NCBI GenBank assembly: GCA_000612485.1
Contig: CP007494.1
Span: 2,356,001 to 2,420,000, forward strand
Origin: Bordetella holmesii ATCC 51541
Lineage (GTDB): Bacteria; Pseudomonadota; Gammaproteobacteria; Burkholderiales; Burkholderiaceae_B
Direction of reading: 5' to 3'
Length of the DNA stretch: 64,000 nucleotides
The position numbers and the translations under genes are program-made. The notes under the pieces were generated by a model. The model ran no database searches and was not told where the DNA came from. It saw only the letters and a list, made by a program, of their open reading frames with translations. Shown piece after piece: positions 35,780 through 45,400 of the stretch (its first letter is position 1; every line of letters starts with the position of its first letter).

Positions 35780-37027
35780 GTGGTTCTGACAGAAATACTC
35801 TTGTGGATGGCAGCGGGCGCTGCCGGGCTGGCGGCGCTGCTGACACTGTGGCTGTGCCTGCGGCCGGCAGCCAGCCGCGCCCACCTCGATGGCCTGTACG
35901 AAGCGGTGGAGCGTCTGGAGCGCGGCTTGCGGGCCGATCTCGCACAGACGCAAAGCGACAACCGACGCGAAGCCGCGGAGTCGTTGGCGCGCTTTGGCAC
36001 CCAGTTTGGTGAGCGGCTGCAGGGGCTGGTGGAGATCAACGACCGGCGCATGCTGGAGATCCGCAACACGGTAGACCAGCGCCTGCAGACGCTGCAGGCC
36101 GACAACGCAGCGCGCTTGGAAGACATGCGGCGCACCGTGGATGAAAAATTGCACGCCACGCTCGAGCAGCGCCTGGGCGAATCCTTCCGCCTGGTGTCCG
36201 AACGTCTGGAGGCCGTGCATAAGGGTTTGGGCGAAATGCAGACGCTGGCCGCCGGCGTCGGAGATCTCAAGCGCGTGCTCACCAACGTCAAGTCCCGCGG
36301 TACATGGGGCGAGGTGCAACTGGCTCGTCTCATTGAGGACAGCATGACGGCCGACCAATACGCGCGCAACATAAAACCGGTGCCAGGCAGCGACGCCATC
36401 GTTGAGTTTGCCATCCGATTGCCAGGCGGCGAAGCCGGTCCGGTCTGGTTGCCCATCGATGCCAAGTTTCCCAAAGAGGAGTACGAACGCTTGCAGTTGG
36501 CGCAGGATGCGGCGGATCACGAAGCGGCGCGTGTGGCTGGCGCCGCGCTGGTGCGCGCGGTGGAGGCCCAGGCCCGCCTGATCGCAGAGAAGTATGTCGC
36601 TCCGCCCCATACCACCGATTTCGCCATCATGTTTCTTCCTACTGAAGGCTTGTACGCCGAAGTGCTGCGACAGCCTGGCCTGGTCGACAAACTGCAGGCG
36701 TTGCGCGTGAATGTGGCCGGCCCGACCAACCTCGCCGCGCTGCTTAACAGTTTGCAGATGGGTTTTCGTACTCTGGCCATCGAGCGGCGTTCCTCTGAGG
36801 TCTGGCAAGTACTGCGTGCCGTCAAAACCGAGTTCGGCAAGTTCGGCGAGTCGCTGGCCAGCGTAAAAAAATCGCTGGATACGGCCAGCAACAAGATCGG
36901 GCAGACGGAGACCCGTACCCGGGTCATGCTGCGCAATCTGAACGCGGTCGAGGCGCTGCCGGGCGAGCAGGCCGAACGCCTGCTGGGCGACGAAACCGAT
37001 ACACTGGATCCAGCTGCGCAACGCTGA
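35780..37027 (+). CDS. rmuC: DNA recombination protein RmuC
   Basis: This is a 415-residue protein from the GTG at 35780, chosen because GGGGGAAG precedes it; the frame is open 29 codons further upstream through AT-rich non-coding sequence. It has an N-terminal membrane helix (VLTEILLWMAAGAAGLAALLTLWLC), a long coiled coil (about residues 30-160), and the RmuC nuclease-like core GTWGEVQLARLIEDSM, WLPIDAKFPKEEYERL, and FAIMFLPTEGLYAEVLRQPGL. RmuC limits rearrangements at inverted repeats. It lies before the broken aidB-like gene, with 31 bases between. Confidence 0.93.
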   Translation: MVLTEILLWMAAGAAGLAALLTLWLCLRPAASRAHLDGLYEAVERLERGLRADLAQTQSDNRREAAESLARFGTQFGERLQGLVEINDRRMLEIRNTVDQRLQTLQADNAARLEDMRRTVDEKLHATLEQRLGESFRLVSERLEAVHKGLGEMQTLAAGVGDLKRVLTNVKSRGTWGEVQLARLIEDSMTADQYARNIKPVPGSDAIVEFAIRLPGGEAGPVWLPIDAKFPKEEYERLQLAQDAADHEAARVAGAALVRAVEAQARLIAEKYVAPPHTTDFAIMFLPTEGLYAEVLRQPGLVDKLQALRVNVAGPTNLAALLNSLQMGFRTLAIERRSSEVWQVLRAVKTEFGKFGESLASVKKSLDTASNKIGQTETRTRVMLRNLNAVEALPGEQAERLLGDETDTLDPAAQR

Positions 37028-37058
37028 TGCGGCGTTCGTGGCGCCATCGGGAGACATC

Positions 37059-38687
37059 ATGCAGCCCTTCGCCACGCACCAAGTCACGAACCAGGTCGCT
37101 CCGCTCGAGGACTACTCGCTGTTTGACACGGACCAGGCACTCAAGCAGTGGCTGGTGCGTCTGGGGATCCCGACTGTCGAACTCGCCGAGCATGGCGCCT
37201 GGTTGGGACGTGCGCACACCCTGAAGGCGGGAGAACTCGCCAACACTCATCCGCCTGCGCTGCACACCTACGATCCTGCCGGGCATCGTATTGATCACGT
37301 CGAGTTTCATCCGGCATGGGACGCGCTCATGCGGGGGGCCTGAACGCGCGGCCTGCATTGTCAGCCCTGGGTGCAGACAGGATCTGCCACGCATATCAGC
37401 CGGGCGGCCGGTTTCTACCTGCAGGGTAAGGTGGAGGCGGGAACCCTGTGTCCCATCACGATGACCCACGCAGCGATTCCTTTGCTGTTGCGTGAACCCG
37501 GCGGGGCGATTGATTATGCCCGTGACTGGTTGCCCCGGCTGATGAGCCGCGATTACGACGGTACAGATGCGCCCTTGACCTCCAAGCGAAGCGTCATGCT
37601 GGGCATGGGCCTGACGGAAAAGCAGGGCGGCTCCGATTTGAGAGCCATCACGACCGAGGCCCGGCCGTTGGGTCAGCCAGGGCGTGGGCAGCCGTACTCG
37701 CTGGTGGGTCATAAATGGTTTTTTTCGGTGCCCCAGGCCGATGCGCATCTGGTGCTGGCCCGCGCGGACGACGGCATCGGCTGTTTTTTCATGCCACGCT
37801 GGATCCCGAACGGGCCACGCAATGCCATCCGACTGCGGCGCCTGAAGGACAAGCTTGGCAATCGTAGCAACGCCAGCGCAGAGGCCGAGTTCGAGCAGGC
37901 CTGGGCGGTGATGCTGGGTGAGCCTGGCAAGGGGTTGGCCGTATTGCTCGAAATGGCCGCCACCACCCGCCTGGATTGTGTGTTGGGCAGCGCGGCGCTG
38001 CTCAGGCAGGGGCTGGTACAGGCGTTGCACCATGCCCAGCATCGTCGCGCATTTGGCCAGCGGTTGGTCGAGCAGCCGGTGATGCGGGCGGTACTGGCGG
38101 ATCTCGCTCTCGAGAGCGAGGCGGCTATGTTGCTGGGCATGTGCCTGGCGCATGCCATGGATGCGGACGAGCGCACCTTGCTGCGGGTGGTCACGCCGGC
38201 GGCCAAGTTATGGGTGTGCAAGCGCGCCTGCACAGCGCTGGCCGAATCCATGGAGGTACTGGGCGGTAATGGTTATGTGGAGGAGGGGCCTTTGGCTCGA
38301 CTCTATCGGGAGGCTCCGGTCAACGCCATCTGGGAAGGATCGGGCAATGTGATGGCGCTCGATGTGCTGCGCGCGCTGGGCCGCGAGCCGCAGGCGCTGG
38401 CGCGGCTGGGCGAGGATCTGAAACTGGCCGCTGGCCTGGACGCGCGCTACGATCGTGCCGTCGAATCATGGCTGATATCGGCCGCGCAGCCTGGCCAGGA
38501 GCAGGCGCGGGCCTTGGCGGCCGGTCTGGCGCGGCTTATGCAGGCAGGTCTCATGCTGCGCCACGCCCCGCAGCCGCTGGGGCAGGCATTTGTCGCCACC
38601 CGGCTGAGGCCAGGGTTGTATGGTGAACACCTGTCAGAACCTGCCATAGCGGCCATCCTGGCCCGTGCCTGGCCAGGTATCTGCTAA
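37059..38687 (+). pseudogene. aidB: AidB-like acyl-CoA dehydrogenase with an in-frame TGA
   Basis: AidB is an acyl-CoA dehydrogenase-type flavoprotein linked to alkylation resistance. The N-terminal part MQPFATHQVTNQVAPLEDYSLFDTD and HPAWDALMRGA is typical, then TGA occurs at 37341-37343. The same frame continues TRGLHCQPWVQTGSATHISRAAGFYLQGKVEAGTLCPITMTHAA to 38687, including GMGLTEKQGGSDLRA and EVLGGNGYVEEGPLARLYREAPVNAIWEGSGNVMALD. The total is 542 residues, the normal AidB length. One nonsense change (possibly CGA to TGA) explains it. A restart at 37371 is possible but would lack the N-terminal helical domain. Confidence 0.88.
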
Positions 38688-38733
38688 ATTTCCGTCTGCA
38701 TCCTCCTTCCTGGCGCATCGCGCCCGCCTCATC

Positions 38734-39408
38734 ATGCTTACTCAGCAACAGCTCAAACAACAGGCCGCGGAAGCGGCACTCGAATTCGTCGAGCAGGTCG
38801 CCGGCCCCGATGTGGTCATCGGTGTCGGAACCGGTTCGACCGCCGACCTTTTCATCGACGGTCTGGCACGGTTTGCCGGACGCATCCGCGGCACGGTCGC
38901 CAGCTCTGAGCGCAGTGCTCAGCGCCTGGCCAGTCATGGCCTTGCCGTGCTCGATCTGAACGACGTCGATACCATGCCGCTGTACATCGATGGCGCCGAC
39001 GAGATCGATGCCAATCTGCATATGATCAAAGGCGGTGGTGGCGCGCTCACGCGCGAGAAAATCGTCGCCTCGGTGGCCGAGCGTTTCATCTGCATAGCCG
39101 ATGAGTCCAAGCTGGTCGAACGCATGGGAGCCTTTGCGTTGCCCATTGAGGTCATTCCGATGGCCCGTGAAGCCGTGGCGCGTCGTCTGGCTGCATTGGG
39201 CGGTCAGCCTCGTCTGCGCGAGGGCTTCGTGACCGATAACGGTAACGTGATTCTCGATATTGCCGGTCTGAGCATCACCGATGCGCCGGGCCTGGAAGCC
39301 CGCGTCAACAATATGCCCGGTGTCGTGACCTGCGGCCTGTTTGCGCTGCCCGGCGCGGATGTGGCATTGCTTGCCACCCAGAACGGTATCCGCCGCCTGG
39401 GCCGTTGA
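38734..39408 (+). CDS. rpiA: ribose-5-phosphate isomerase A
   Basis: This is a 224-residue enzyme that interconverts ribose 5-phosphate and ribulose 5-phosphate in the pentose phosphate pathway. Motifs are [60 protein letters not shown] and [11 protein letters not shown]. The ATG at 38734 gives the conserved [16 protein letters not shown] start. A hairpin follows. Confidence 0.97.
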   Translation: MLTQQQLKQQAAEAALEFVEQVAGPDVVIGVGTGSTADLFIDGLARFAGRIRGTVASSERSAQRLASHGLAVLDLNDVDTMPLYIDGADEIDANLHMIKGGGGALTREKIVASVAERFICIADESKLVERMGAFALPIEVIPMAREAVARRLAALGGQPRLREGFVTDNGNVILDIAGLSITDAPGLEARVNNMPGVVTCGLFALPGADVALLATQNGIRRLGR

Positions 39409-39414
39409 TCCGTG

Positions 39415-39448
39415 ATGCCACCGCCTTGCCCTGGCAGGGCGGTGGCAT
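39415..39448 (+). terminator. hairpin after rpiA
   Basis: ATGCCACCGCC (39415-39425) pairs with GGCGGTGGCAT (39438-39448), and the loop itself holds a smaller GCC/GGC stem. The T-tract is weak, so strength is uncertain. Confidence 0.6.
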
Positions 39449-39456
39449 TCATAATC

Positions 39457-39474
39457 CTGTCACACTCAGGTCAT
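39457..39474 (+). promoter_or_regulatory. Pho-box-like site upstream of phoU
   Basis: CTGTCAC-ACTC-AGGTCAT fits the two 7-base half-sites spaced by 4 bases of a PhoB box (CTGTCAT repeats), with 6/7 and 5/7 matches. It lies about 85 bases before phoU, whose product belongs to the phosphate regulon, so PhoB control of this lone phoU is likely. Confidence 0.6.
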
Positions 39475-39559
39475 AACCTTGCGGGTCGGCAGGTCCCCCG
39501 CGTCATTCGAGCGCTCAAAGGGGGGCGCAGTCATGAGACCACAATCGCAGGGAGTCCGG

Positions 39560-40309
39560 ATGACGGAGCACACCAATAAACAGTTCGACGCCGACCTGGG
39601 CGCCGTCCGTTCGCAGTTTCTGCAAATGGGTGGAGTGGTCGAGGCCATGATCCACGAGGCGATAGAAGCCATGGCGACCGGGGATATGAGCCTGGTCGAA
39701 AAAGTCCGCGAGCGCGAAAAAGAGGTCAACCGCCACGAGGTGGAGATCGATGAGCGCATCAGCCTGATTCTGGCCCGGCATCAGCCCACCGCCATCGATC
39801 TGCGCACGCTGCTGGCCGTGTCCAAGATGCTCACCGACATGGAGCGCTCGGGTGATGAGGCAGAAAAAATCGCCACCGCCGTACGCCGCATGTATGACGC
39901 TTCGCAGCAGCAGATTCCGCTGATCGAGTTGCGTCACATGTCGGTCAATGTTGGCAACATGCTGCATCAGGCGCTGGATGCGTTCGCCCGTCTGGATCCC
40001 ATTCTTGCGGCGCAGGTGGTGCGCAACGACAAGGAAGTGGACAAGGAATGGAAGGCCGCGCTACGTAACCTGATTACCTACATGATGGAAGACCCGCGCA
40101 CGATCTCGCGAGCGATCGACATGGTGTTCATCGCCCGCGCGCTCGAACGTATCGGCGACCATGCCAAAAACATGGCTGAACGCGTGATTTATATGGTCAA
40201 AGGCGCCGATGTGCGCCACACCGGCGTCAAAAACACCGAACGTCTGGCTCGTGGCGAAGACGCCGAACCCAAATCTGCGGTTGGCACCGACGAGCAGCAG
40301 GCGGGATGA
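39560..40309 (+). CDS. phoU: phosphate signalling protein PhoU
   Basis: This is a 249-residue all-helical protein made of two PhoU repeats. It begins MTEHTNKQFDADLGAVRSQFLQMGGVVEAMIHEAIEAM and shows the metal-binding patterns DMERSGDEAEKIA and ALERIGDHAKNMAERVIYMVKG (EXXXD). PhoU relays the state of the PstSCAB transporter to PhoR and prevents excess phosphate uptake. GGAG decides the start at 39560. The usual pst and phoBR neighbours are not in the window; rpiA lies upstream. Confidence 0.95.
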   Translation: MTEHTNKQFDADLGAVRSQFLQMGGVVEAMIHEAIEAMATGDMSLVEKVREREKEVNRHEVEIDERISLILARHQPTAIDLRTLLAVSKMLTDMERSGDEAEKIATAVRRMYDASQQQIPLIELRHMSVNVGNMLHQALDAFARLDPILAAQVVRNDKEVDKEWKAALRNLITYMMEDPRTISRAIDMVFIARALERIGDHAKNMAERVIYMVKGADVRHTGVKNTERLARGEDAEPKSAVGTDEQQAG

Positions 40310-40383
40310 TCCCGGCGCTGGCGCGCCGGGCGTCGGGTGGTTGACGCGGCCGAACTCGGCACGCGACGCAACACAAGCCCAAC

Positions 40384-40420
40384 GGCCCCAGTCCGGTTCT
40401 GTACCGGCCTGGGGCCTTTT
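40384..40420 (+). terminator. rho-independent terminator after phoU
   Basis: GGCCCCAG (40384-40391) pairs with CTGGGGCC (40409-40416), with an inner CCGG/CCGG stem, and TTTT follows. The rest of 40310-40574 holds only this and the next terminator. Confidence 0.85.
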
Positions 40421-40474
40421 GATGTGGGCCTGTTGAGGTGATAGGCCGCCTGAGCGCGTATCCATTGGCCATGT

Positions 40475-40521
40475 AAAAAACCCCCGAAGGGTGGATCTCG
40501 TCCAGCATTCGGGGGTTTTTT
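40475..40521. terminator. bidirectional terminator, phoU/yggX junction
   Basis: AAAAAACCCCCGAA (40475-40488) pairs with TTCGGGGGTTTTTT (40508-40521) around a 19-base loop. The A and T runs make it usable from both sides; on the minus strand it terminates yggX. Confidence 0.85.
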
Positions 40522-40574
40522 ACAGGGTGCCTTACGGCGCGCGCCTGCGGCGCCCGGAGCACGCGAGGCGGGTA

Positions 40575-40847
40575 TCAGGCCGAAGGCGGCACATATCCCT
40601 GGGCTTCGACCGTACCGTCTTCGAACAGGAAGCGTTCCATCTGCTGCTGCAGATACTTGCGCGCACGAGCATCGGCCAGATTCAGGCGGTTTTCATTGAC
40701 CAGGCGCGTCTGGACCTGTTTCCACTCTTCCCAGGCTTCCTTGGAAATTTCGCGCCAGATACGGGCACCCAGTTCGCCCGGATAGGGCGGAAAGTCCAGA
40801 CCTTCGGTATCGCGCTTGAGTTTTACACAGTGGATGGTACGAGCCAT
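40575..40847 (-). CDS. yggX: Fe(2+)-trafficking / oxidative damage protection protein
   Basis: This is a 90-residue YggX-family protein ([57 protein letters not shown]). The conserved Cys7 is present. YggX protects Fe-S clusters and helps iron supply under oxidative stress. The ATG at 40847 gives the exact family length; a start 11 codons upstream is open but unconserved. It follows argA on the same strand, with a hairpin between them. Confidence 0.95.
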   Translation of the reverse strand: MARTIHCVKLKRDTEGLDFPPYPGELGARIWREISKEAWEEWKQVQTRLVNENRLNLADARARKYLQQQMERFLFEDGTVEAQGYVPPSA

Positions 40848-40908
40848 TTTTCTGCTGCCGAATAGTTTTGAATGGCCCATTTTAACGGGCTTGGGGCATG
40901 ATGCGGCG

Positions 40909-40941
40909 GCAATAGACCCTGTTTCAGGCAGGGTCTATTGC
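40909..40941 (-). terminator. perfect 13-bp hairpin between argA and yggX
   Basis: GCAATAGACCCTG (40909-40921) pairs exactly with CAGGGTCTATTGC (40929-40941) around seven bases, five bases after the argA stop. No T-tract follows on the minus strand, so it may be an mRNA-stabilising or attenuating structure rather than a full terminator. Confidence 0.55.
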
Positions 40942-40946
40942 TTCGC

Positions 40947-42317
40947 TCAGAGCTTTTTGATGAAGATGAGGCTGTTGCGCGACCGGTTGTAGTGTTGCTG
41001 TTTGTCCACCGGCAAGTCGGCGATGCCTCCTTGGACGAAGCCGCGCTTGATGAACCAGTGCGAGGTGCGGGTCGTGAGCACGAACAGCCGCTTCATGCCC
41101 ATGCTGCGGGCGCGGGACTCCATGTGGCGCAGCAATATTTCGCCTTCCCCCGAGCTTTGCCATTCCGGATGGACAATCAGGCAGGCCATCTCGGCCATGT
41201 TGTCCTTGGGGTAGGGGTAGATGGCGGCGCATCCGTAGATGATGCCGTCGTGCTCCAGCACGGTGAAATGCTCGACGTCGCGCTCGATCACGCCGCGCGG
41301 CCGGGGCACCAGCGTGCCGTCGGCTTCCAGCGGTTCGATCAGGCTCAGGATCGCGCCGACATCGTCGAGTGTGGCCGCTCGCAGATCGTCCAGCGTGTCT
41401 TCTACCACCATGGTGCCCACGCCGTCGTGCGTAAAAATTTCCAGCAGTACGCTGCCATCCAGGCAGTAAGGCACCACGTGGGCGCGCGCCACGCCACGTT
41501 TGACGGCCAGCGAAGCCGGGCGCAGGAAGAAGGCGGTGTCTTCGTCCAACTGGCCAGCGGCCAGAAGCGCGTCGGCGTCGGCGCGCGCCAGTTCTGTATC
41601 GACGGTGCCGTCTTCGTTGAGCACGCCGGGCGAACTGGACAGGAAGATGAGTTTCTCGGCGCGCAGGCCCACGGCCACACTGGTGGCCAGGTCCTCCATG
41701 GCGAGATTGAAAGCCTCTCCGGTGGGCGAGAAGCCCAGAGGCGAGAGCAGTACCATCGAGCCGCGTTCGATGGCGAACTTCAGCGCATCGACGTCGATCT
41801 TGCGCACGTGCCCGGTGTGTTTGTAATCCACGCCGTCAAGCACGCCGGCGGGCCGCGCAGTGACGAAATTGCCGGAGATCACGCGGACATGGGCATTGGA
41901 CATAGGCGTATTGGGCAGCCCCTGACTGAACGCTGCTTCGATATCCAGGCGGATTTCGCCAGCCGCTTCCTTGGCACATTCGAGTGCGGCGGCATCGGTG
42001 GGCTCCATGCCACGGCCGAATTGCTGGCTGTATCCCTTGAGCCGCAATTGTTCATTGACCTGGGGCCGCGATCCGTGCACCAGCACCAGCCGGATACCCA
42101 GCGCCGATAGCAACGACAAATCCTGCACCAAGGTGTTCAGCGCACCGGCCTGGACCAGCTCGCCGCCAAACGCCACCACGAACGTCTTGCCTCGAAAGGC
42201 ATGCACATAAGGCGCCACGTCTCGGAACCATCGCACGAACTGCGCGGGGGCGAATTCGGGCGCTTCAAGGGCGGAGACGGTGTCGGCTTCCAGGTCGGGC
42301 ATGATGGGGGTATTCAA
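40947..42317 (-). CDS. argA: amino-acid N-acetyltransferase (N-acetylglutamate synthase)
   Basis: This is a 456-residue enzyme for the first step of arginine synthesis. The N-terminal amino-acid-kinase-like domain (about 25-290) includes FRGKTFVVAFGGELVQAG and LVLVHGSRPQVNEQL, which form the arginine-feedback domain. The C-terminal GNAT domain (about 310-450) has the acetyl-CoA region VHPEWQSSGEGEILLRHMESRARSMG and LTTRTSHWFIKRGF. The domain order is that of classical ArgA. It is divergent from hrpA. Confidence 0.96.
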   Translation of the reverse strand: MNTPIMPDLEADTVSALEAPEFAPAQFVRWFRDVAPYVHAFRGKTFVVAFGGELVQAGALNTLVQDLSLLSALGIRLVLVHGSRPQVNEQLRLKGYSQQFGRGMEPTDAAALECAKEAAGEIRLDIEAAFSQGLPNTPMSNAHVRVISGNFVTARPAGVLDGVDYKHTGHVRKIDVDALKFAIERGSMVLLSPLGFSPTGEAFNLAMEDLATSVAVGLRAEKLIFLSSSPGVLNEDGTVDTELARADADALLAAGQLDEDTAFFLRPASLAVKRGVARAHVVPYCLDGSVLLEIFTHDGVGTMVVEDTLDDLRAATLDDVGAILSLIEPLEADGTLVPRPRGVIERDVEHFTVLEHDGIIYGCAAIYPYPKDNMAEMACLIVHPEWQSSGEGEILLRHMESRARSMGMKRLFVLTTRTSHWFIKRGFVQGGIADLPVDKQQHYNRSRNSLIFIKKL

Positions 42318-42458
42318 TCAGAGAAAGTGTCGGCGCACCGCCGGGCGGTGTGGCAGGCCGCAAGGCGGCTGCCGAAATTATAGGCCGCGACCGGCCCGCC
42401 GCGGCCGCATCCGGGCACGGAAAATCTGTGCGTGAAGGTAAGCCGGCCTGGGCAAATT

Positions 42459-42464
42459 TATAAT
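42459..42464 (+). promoter_or_regulatory. -10 box upstream of hrpA
   Basis: A perfect TATAAT lies 23 bases before the hrpA ATG, and AAAGGA is within the short leader as ribosome site. A matching -35 hexamer is not evident. Confidence 0.45.
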
Positions 42465-42487
42465 GCGGGCTCAAAGGATCCAGATAC

Positions 42488-45400
42488 ATGCCAGAAACGC
42501 CCCGTCCGGCCGCCTCGCCCCGTCCCGCGCGCCCGGAGCGCCCCATCCCCGTCATCACTTACCCCGAAGACCTGCCCGTCAGCGCGCGGCGTCAGGAAAT
42601 CGCGCAAGCAATCGCCGCGCACCAAGTGGTCATTGTCAGCGGCGAAACCGGGTCGGGCAAGACGACTCAGTTGCCCAAGATCTGCCTGGAGCTGGGGCGC
42701 GGGCGCCGCGCCATGATCGGTCATACCCAGCCCAGGCGGCTGGCGGCGACCTCCGTGGCCAAGCGCATCGCCGAAGAGCTGAACACGCCCATGGGTGAGG
42801 TGGTGGGCTATCAGGTGCGGTTCAATGACCGCACCGGCCCCAATGCCGCCATCAAGCTGATGACCGATGGCATCTTGCTGGCGGAGTCACAGCGCGATCC
42901 TTTGCTCAGGCGCTATGACACCATCATCATCGACGAGGCGCATGAACGCAGCCTGAACATCGATTTTCTGCTGGGGTACCTGCGGCAGTTGCTGCCGCGC
43001 CGGCCGGATCTGAAAGTTGTCATCACCTCGGCCACGATAGACGCCGATCGTTTCGCCCAGCACTTCGCGGATGCGCAGGGCCAGCCCGCGCCCGTGATCG
43101 AGGTATCCGGCCGGCTGTACCCGGTGGAGGTGCGCTATCGCCCGGTTCAAGCGCCGCAAACCGACGAGCAGGCCAGTGCCCCGGCCAAAGGGACTCGCGA
43201 GCGCTTGGCCGGAGACGAAGAGCGCGATCTCATCGACGCCATCGTTGACGCAGTGGATGAGTGCGCACGCCACGGGCCAGGCGACGTGCTGGTATTTTTG
43301 CCGGGCGAGCGCGAGATTCGCGAGTCGGCCGAGGCCTTGCGCAAGCGGCATCCCGTGGGCACCGAGATCCTGCCGCTTTACGCGCGGCTGTCGCAAGCCG
43401 AGCAAGAGAAGATTTTCCATCCGCGCGGCAACAGTCGTCGGGTGGTGCTGGCCACCAACGTGGCCGAGACGTCGTTGACCGTGCCCGGCATCCGGTTCGT
43501 CGTCGATAGCGGCCTGGCCCGTATCAAGCGGTACTCCTGGCGCAACAAGGTCGAGCAGTTGCGCATCGAACCCATCAGCCGCGCATCGGCGAATCAGCGC
43601 GCCGGCCGTTGCGGCCGCATCGGCCCTGGCCTGTGCATCCGGCTTTATGACGAGGCGGACTACAACGCTCGCGCGGCGTTTACCGATCCCGAGGTGCTGC
43701 GCTCGTCGCTGGCGTCGGTCATCCTGCGCATGAAAGCGCTGAAACTGGACGACATCGAGCAGTTTCCTTTTGTCGAGGCGCCTCCCGGGCGCGCGGTGGC
43801 TGATGGCTACCACCTGTTGCAAGAGCTCGGCGCCATCGAGATGTCCGACGATGAGGACGGACAGGGCAAGCGCGTGTTCACGCTGACCCGCACAGGCCAG
43901 GATCTCGCACGACTTCCGGTCGATCCGCGCATCGGGCGCATGATCCTGGCCGCGCGCGAACAGCAATGCCTGACCGAAATGCTCATCATTGCCGCCGCCC
44001 TGTCGGTGCAGGATGCACGCGACCGTCCCATGCAAGAGCGCGAGGCCTCCGAGGCCGCTCACGCCAAGTTTGCCGACGAAAAATCGGAGTTTCTTTCCTT
44101 TCTCAAGCTTTGGCGCTGGTATGGCGAGCAAGTGCAGCACAAGGTGTCGCAGCGCAAGCTGGTGGCCCTGCTGCGGCAGAATTTCCTCTCGCCCATCCGT
44201 TTGCGAGAATGGCATGACGTGCATAGTCAATTGGCGTCGTTGGTGGGCGAGCAGGGCTGGCGCCTGAACCAAAGCGACGCCACCTACGAGCAACTGCATC
44301 TGGCGCTGTTGACCGGCTTGCTGGGCAATATTGGTTTCAAGAGCGAAGAGGGCGCCAACTACCTGGGCGCTCGCGATATCCGGTTCCACATTCATCCCGG
44401 ATCACGGCTGGCCAAGAAAGCCGGCCGCTGGATCGTGGCTGCCGAACTGGTCGATACCACGCGGTTGTATGCCCGTTGCGTGGCCCGCATTGAACCGGTC
44501 TGGATAGAACGCGCCGCCGCGCACTTGCTGCGCCGTAATTTCTCCGATCCTCGCTGGGAAAAAAAGGCCGGGCAGGTGGTGGCCAATGAGCGCGCCACGC
44601 TTTATGGGCTGGTTATCTACAGCGGGCGGCGGGTGCAGTATGGCCGCATTCATCCCGAACATGCGCGCGAGCTCTTCATCCGCCAGGCGCTGGTACCCGG
44701 AGAGATCGACACGCGGCTGGCCTTTGTCGCGCACAACCGCAAGCTCATTGCCGGTATAGAAAAGCTTGAGCATCAGACGCGGCGTCCGGACATTCTGGTC
44801 GACGACGAACTGATCTATGCCTTCTATGACCGCCAGATTCCGGCCGGCATGTCGCAGACGGCCACGCTGGAAAAATGGGTTCACGGCCTGGATAAGAAAG
44901 CCGCCGCGCGCCTGATGCTGACGCGCGAAGAGTTGATGCGGCACGAAGCGGCCGGCGTGACCACCGAAGTATTCCCCAAGAAGGTCGAGTGGCAGGGCGT
45001 AAGTATGGCCCTGGACTATCACTTCGAGCCTGGCTCGCCGCGCGATGGCGTGACGCTGTCGGTGCCGTTGTTCGCCTTGAACCAGATCGATGCCCAGCGC
45101 TGCGAGTGGCTGGTGCCCGGCATGCTCAAGGAGAAGGCGCATCTGCTGCTCAAGTCCCTGCCGCAGAAGCAGTGGCGGCATTGCGTGCCGCTGCCAGATT
45201 ACGCCGCTGGCTTCTACGATCGGTGGTTCGAGCGCGCCGCCGATCCCGGCATGGGGTTGATCGACGCCCTCAGCGAAGATATGTGGAAGCAGGTGCAGGT
45301 GCGTCCGCTTGCCAGCGACTTCAAGCTCGAGACGTTGCCCGCGCATTTGTTCATGAACTTCAAGGTGGTCGACGAACATGGCCGCATGCTCGCTGCTGGC

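Noticed and set aside
42887..44395. 502-residue ORF antisense to hrpA
   Set aside because: It shows no recognisable domain and lies fully within the intact hrpA gene.
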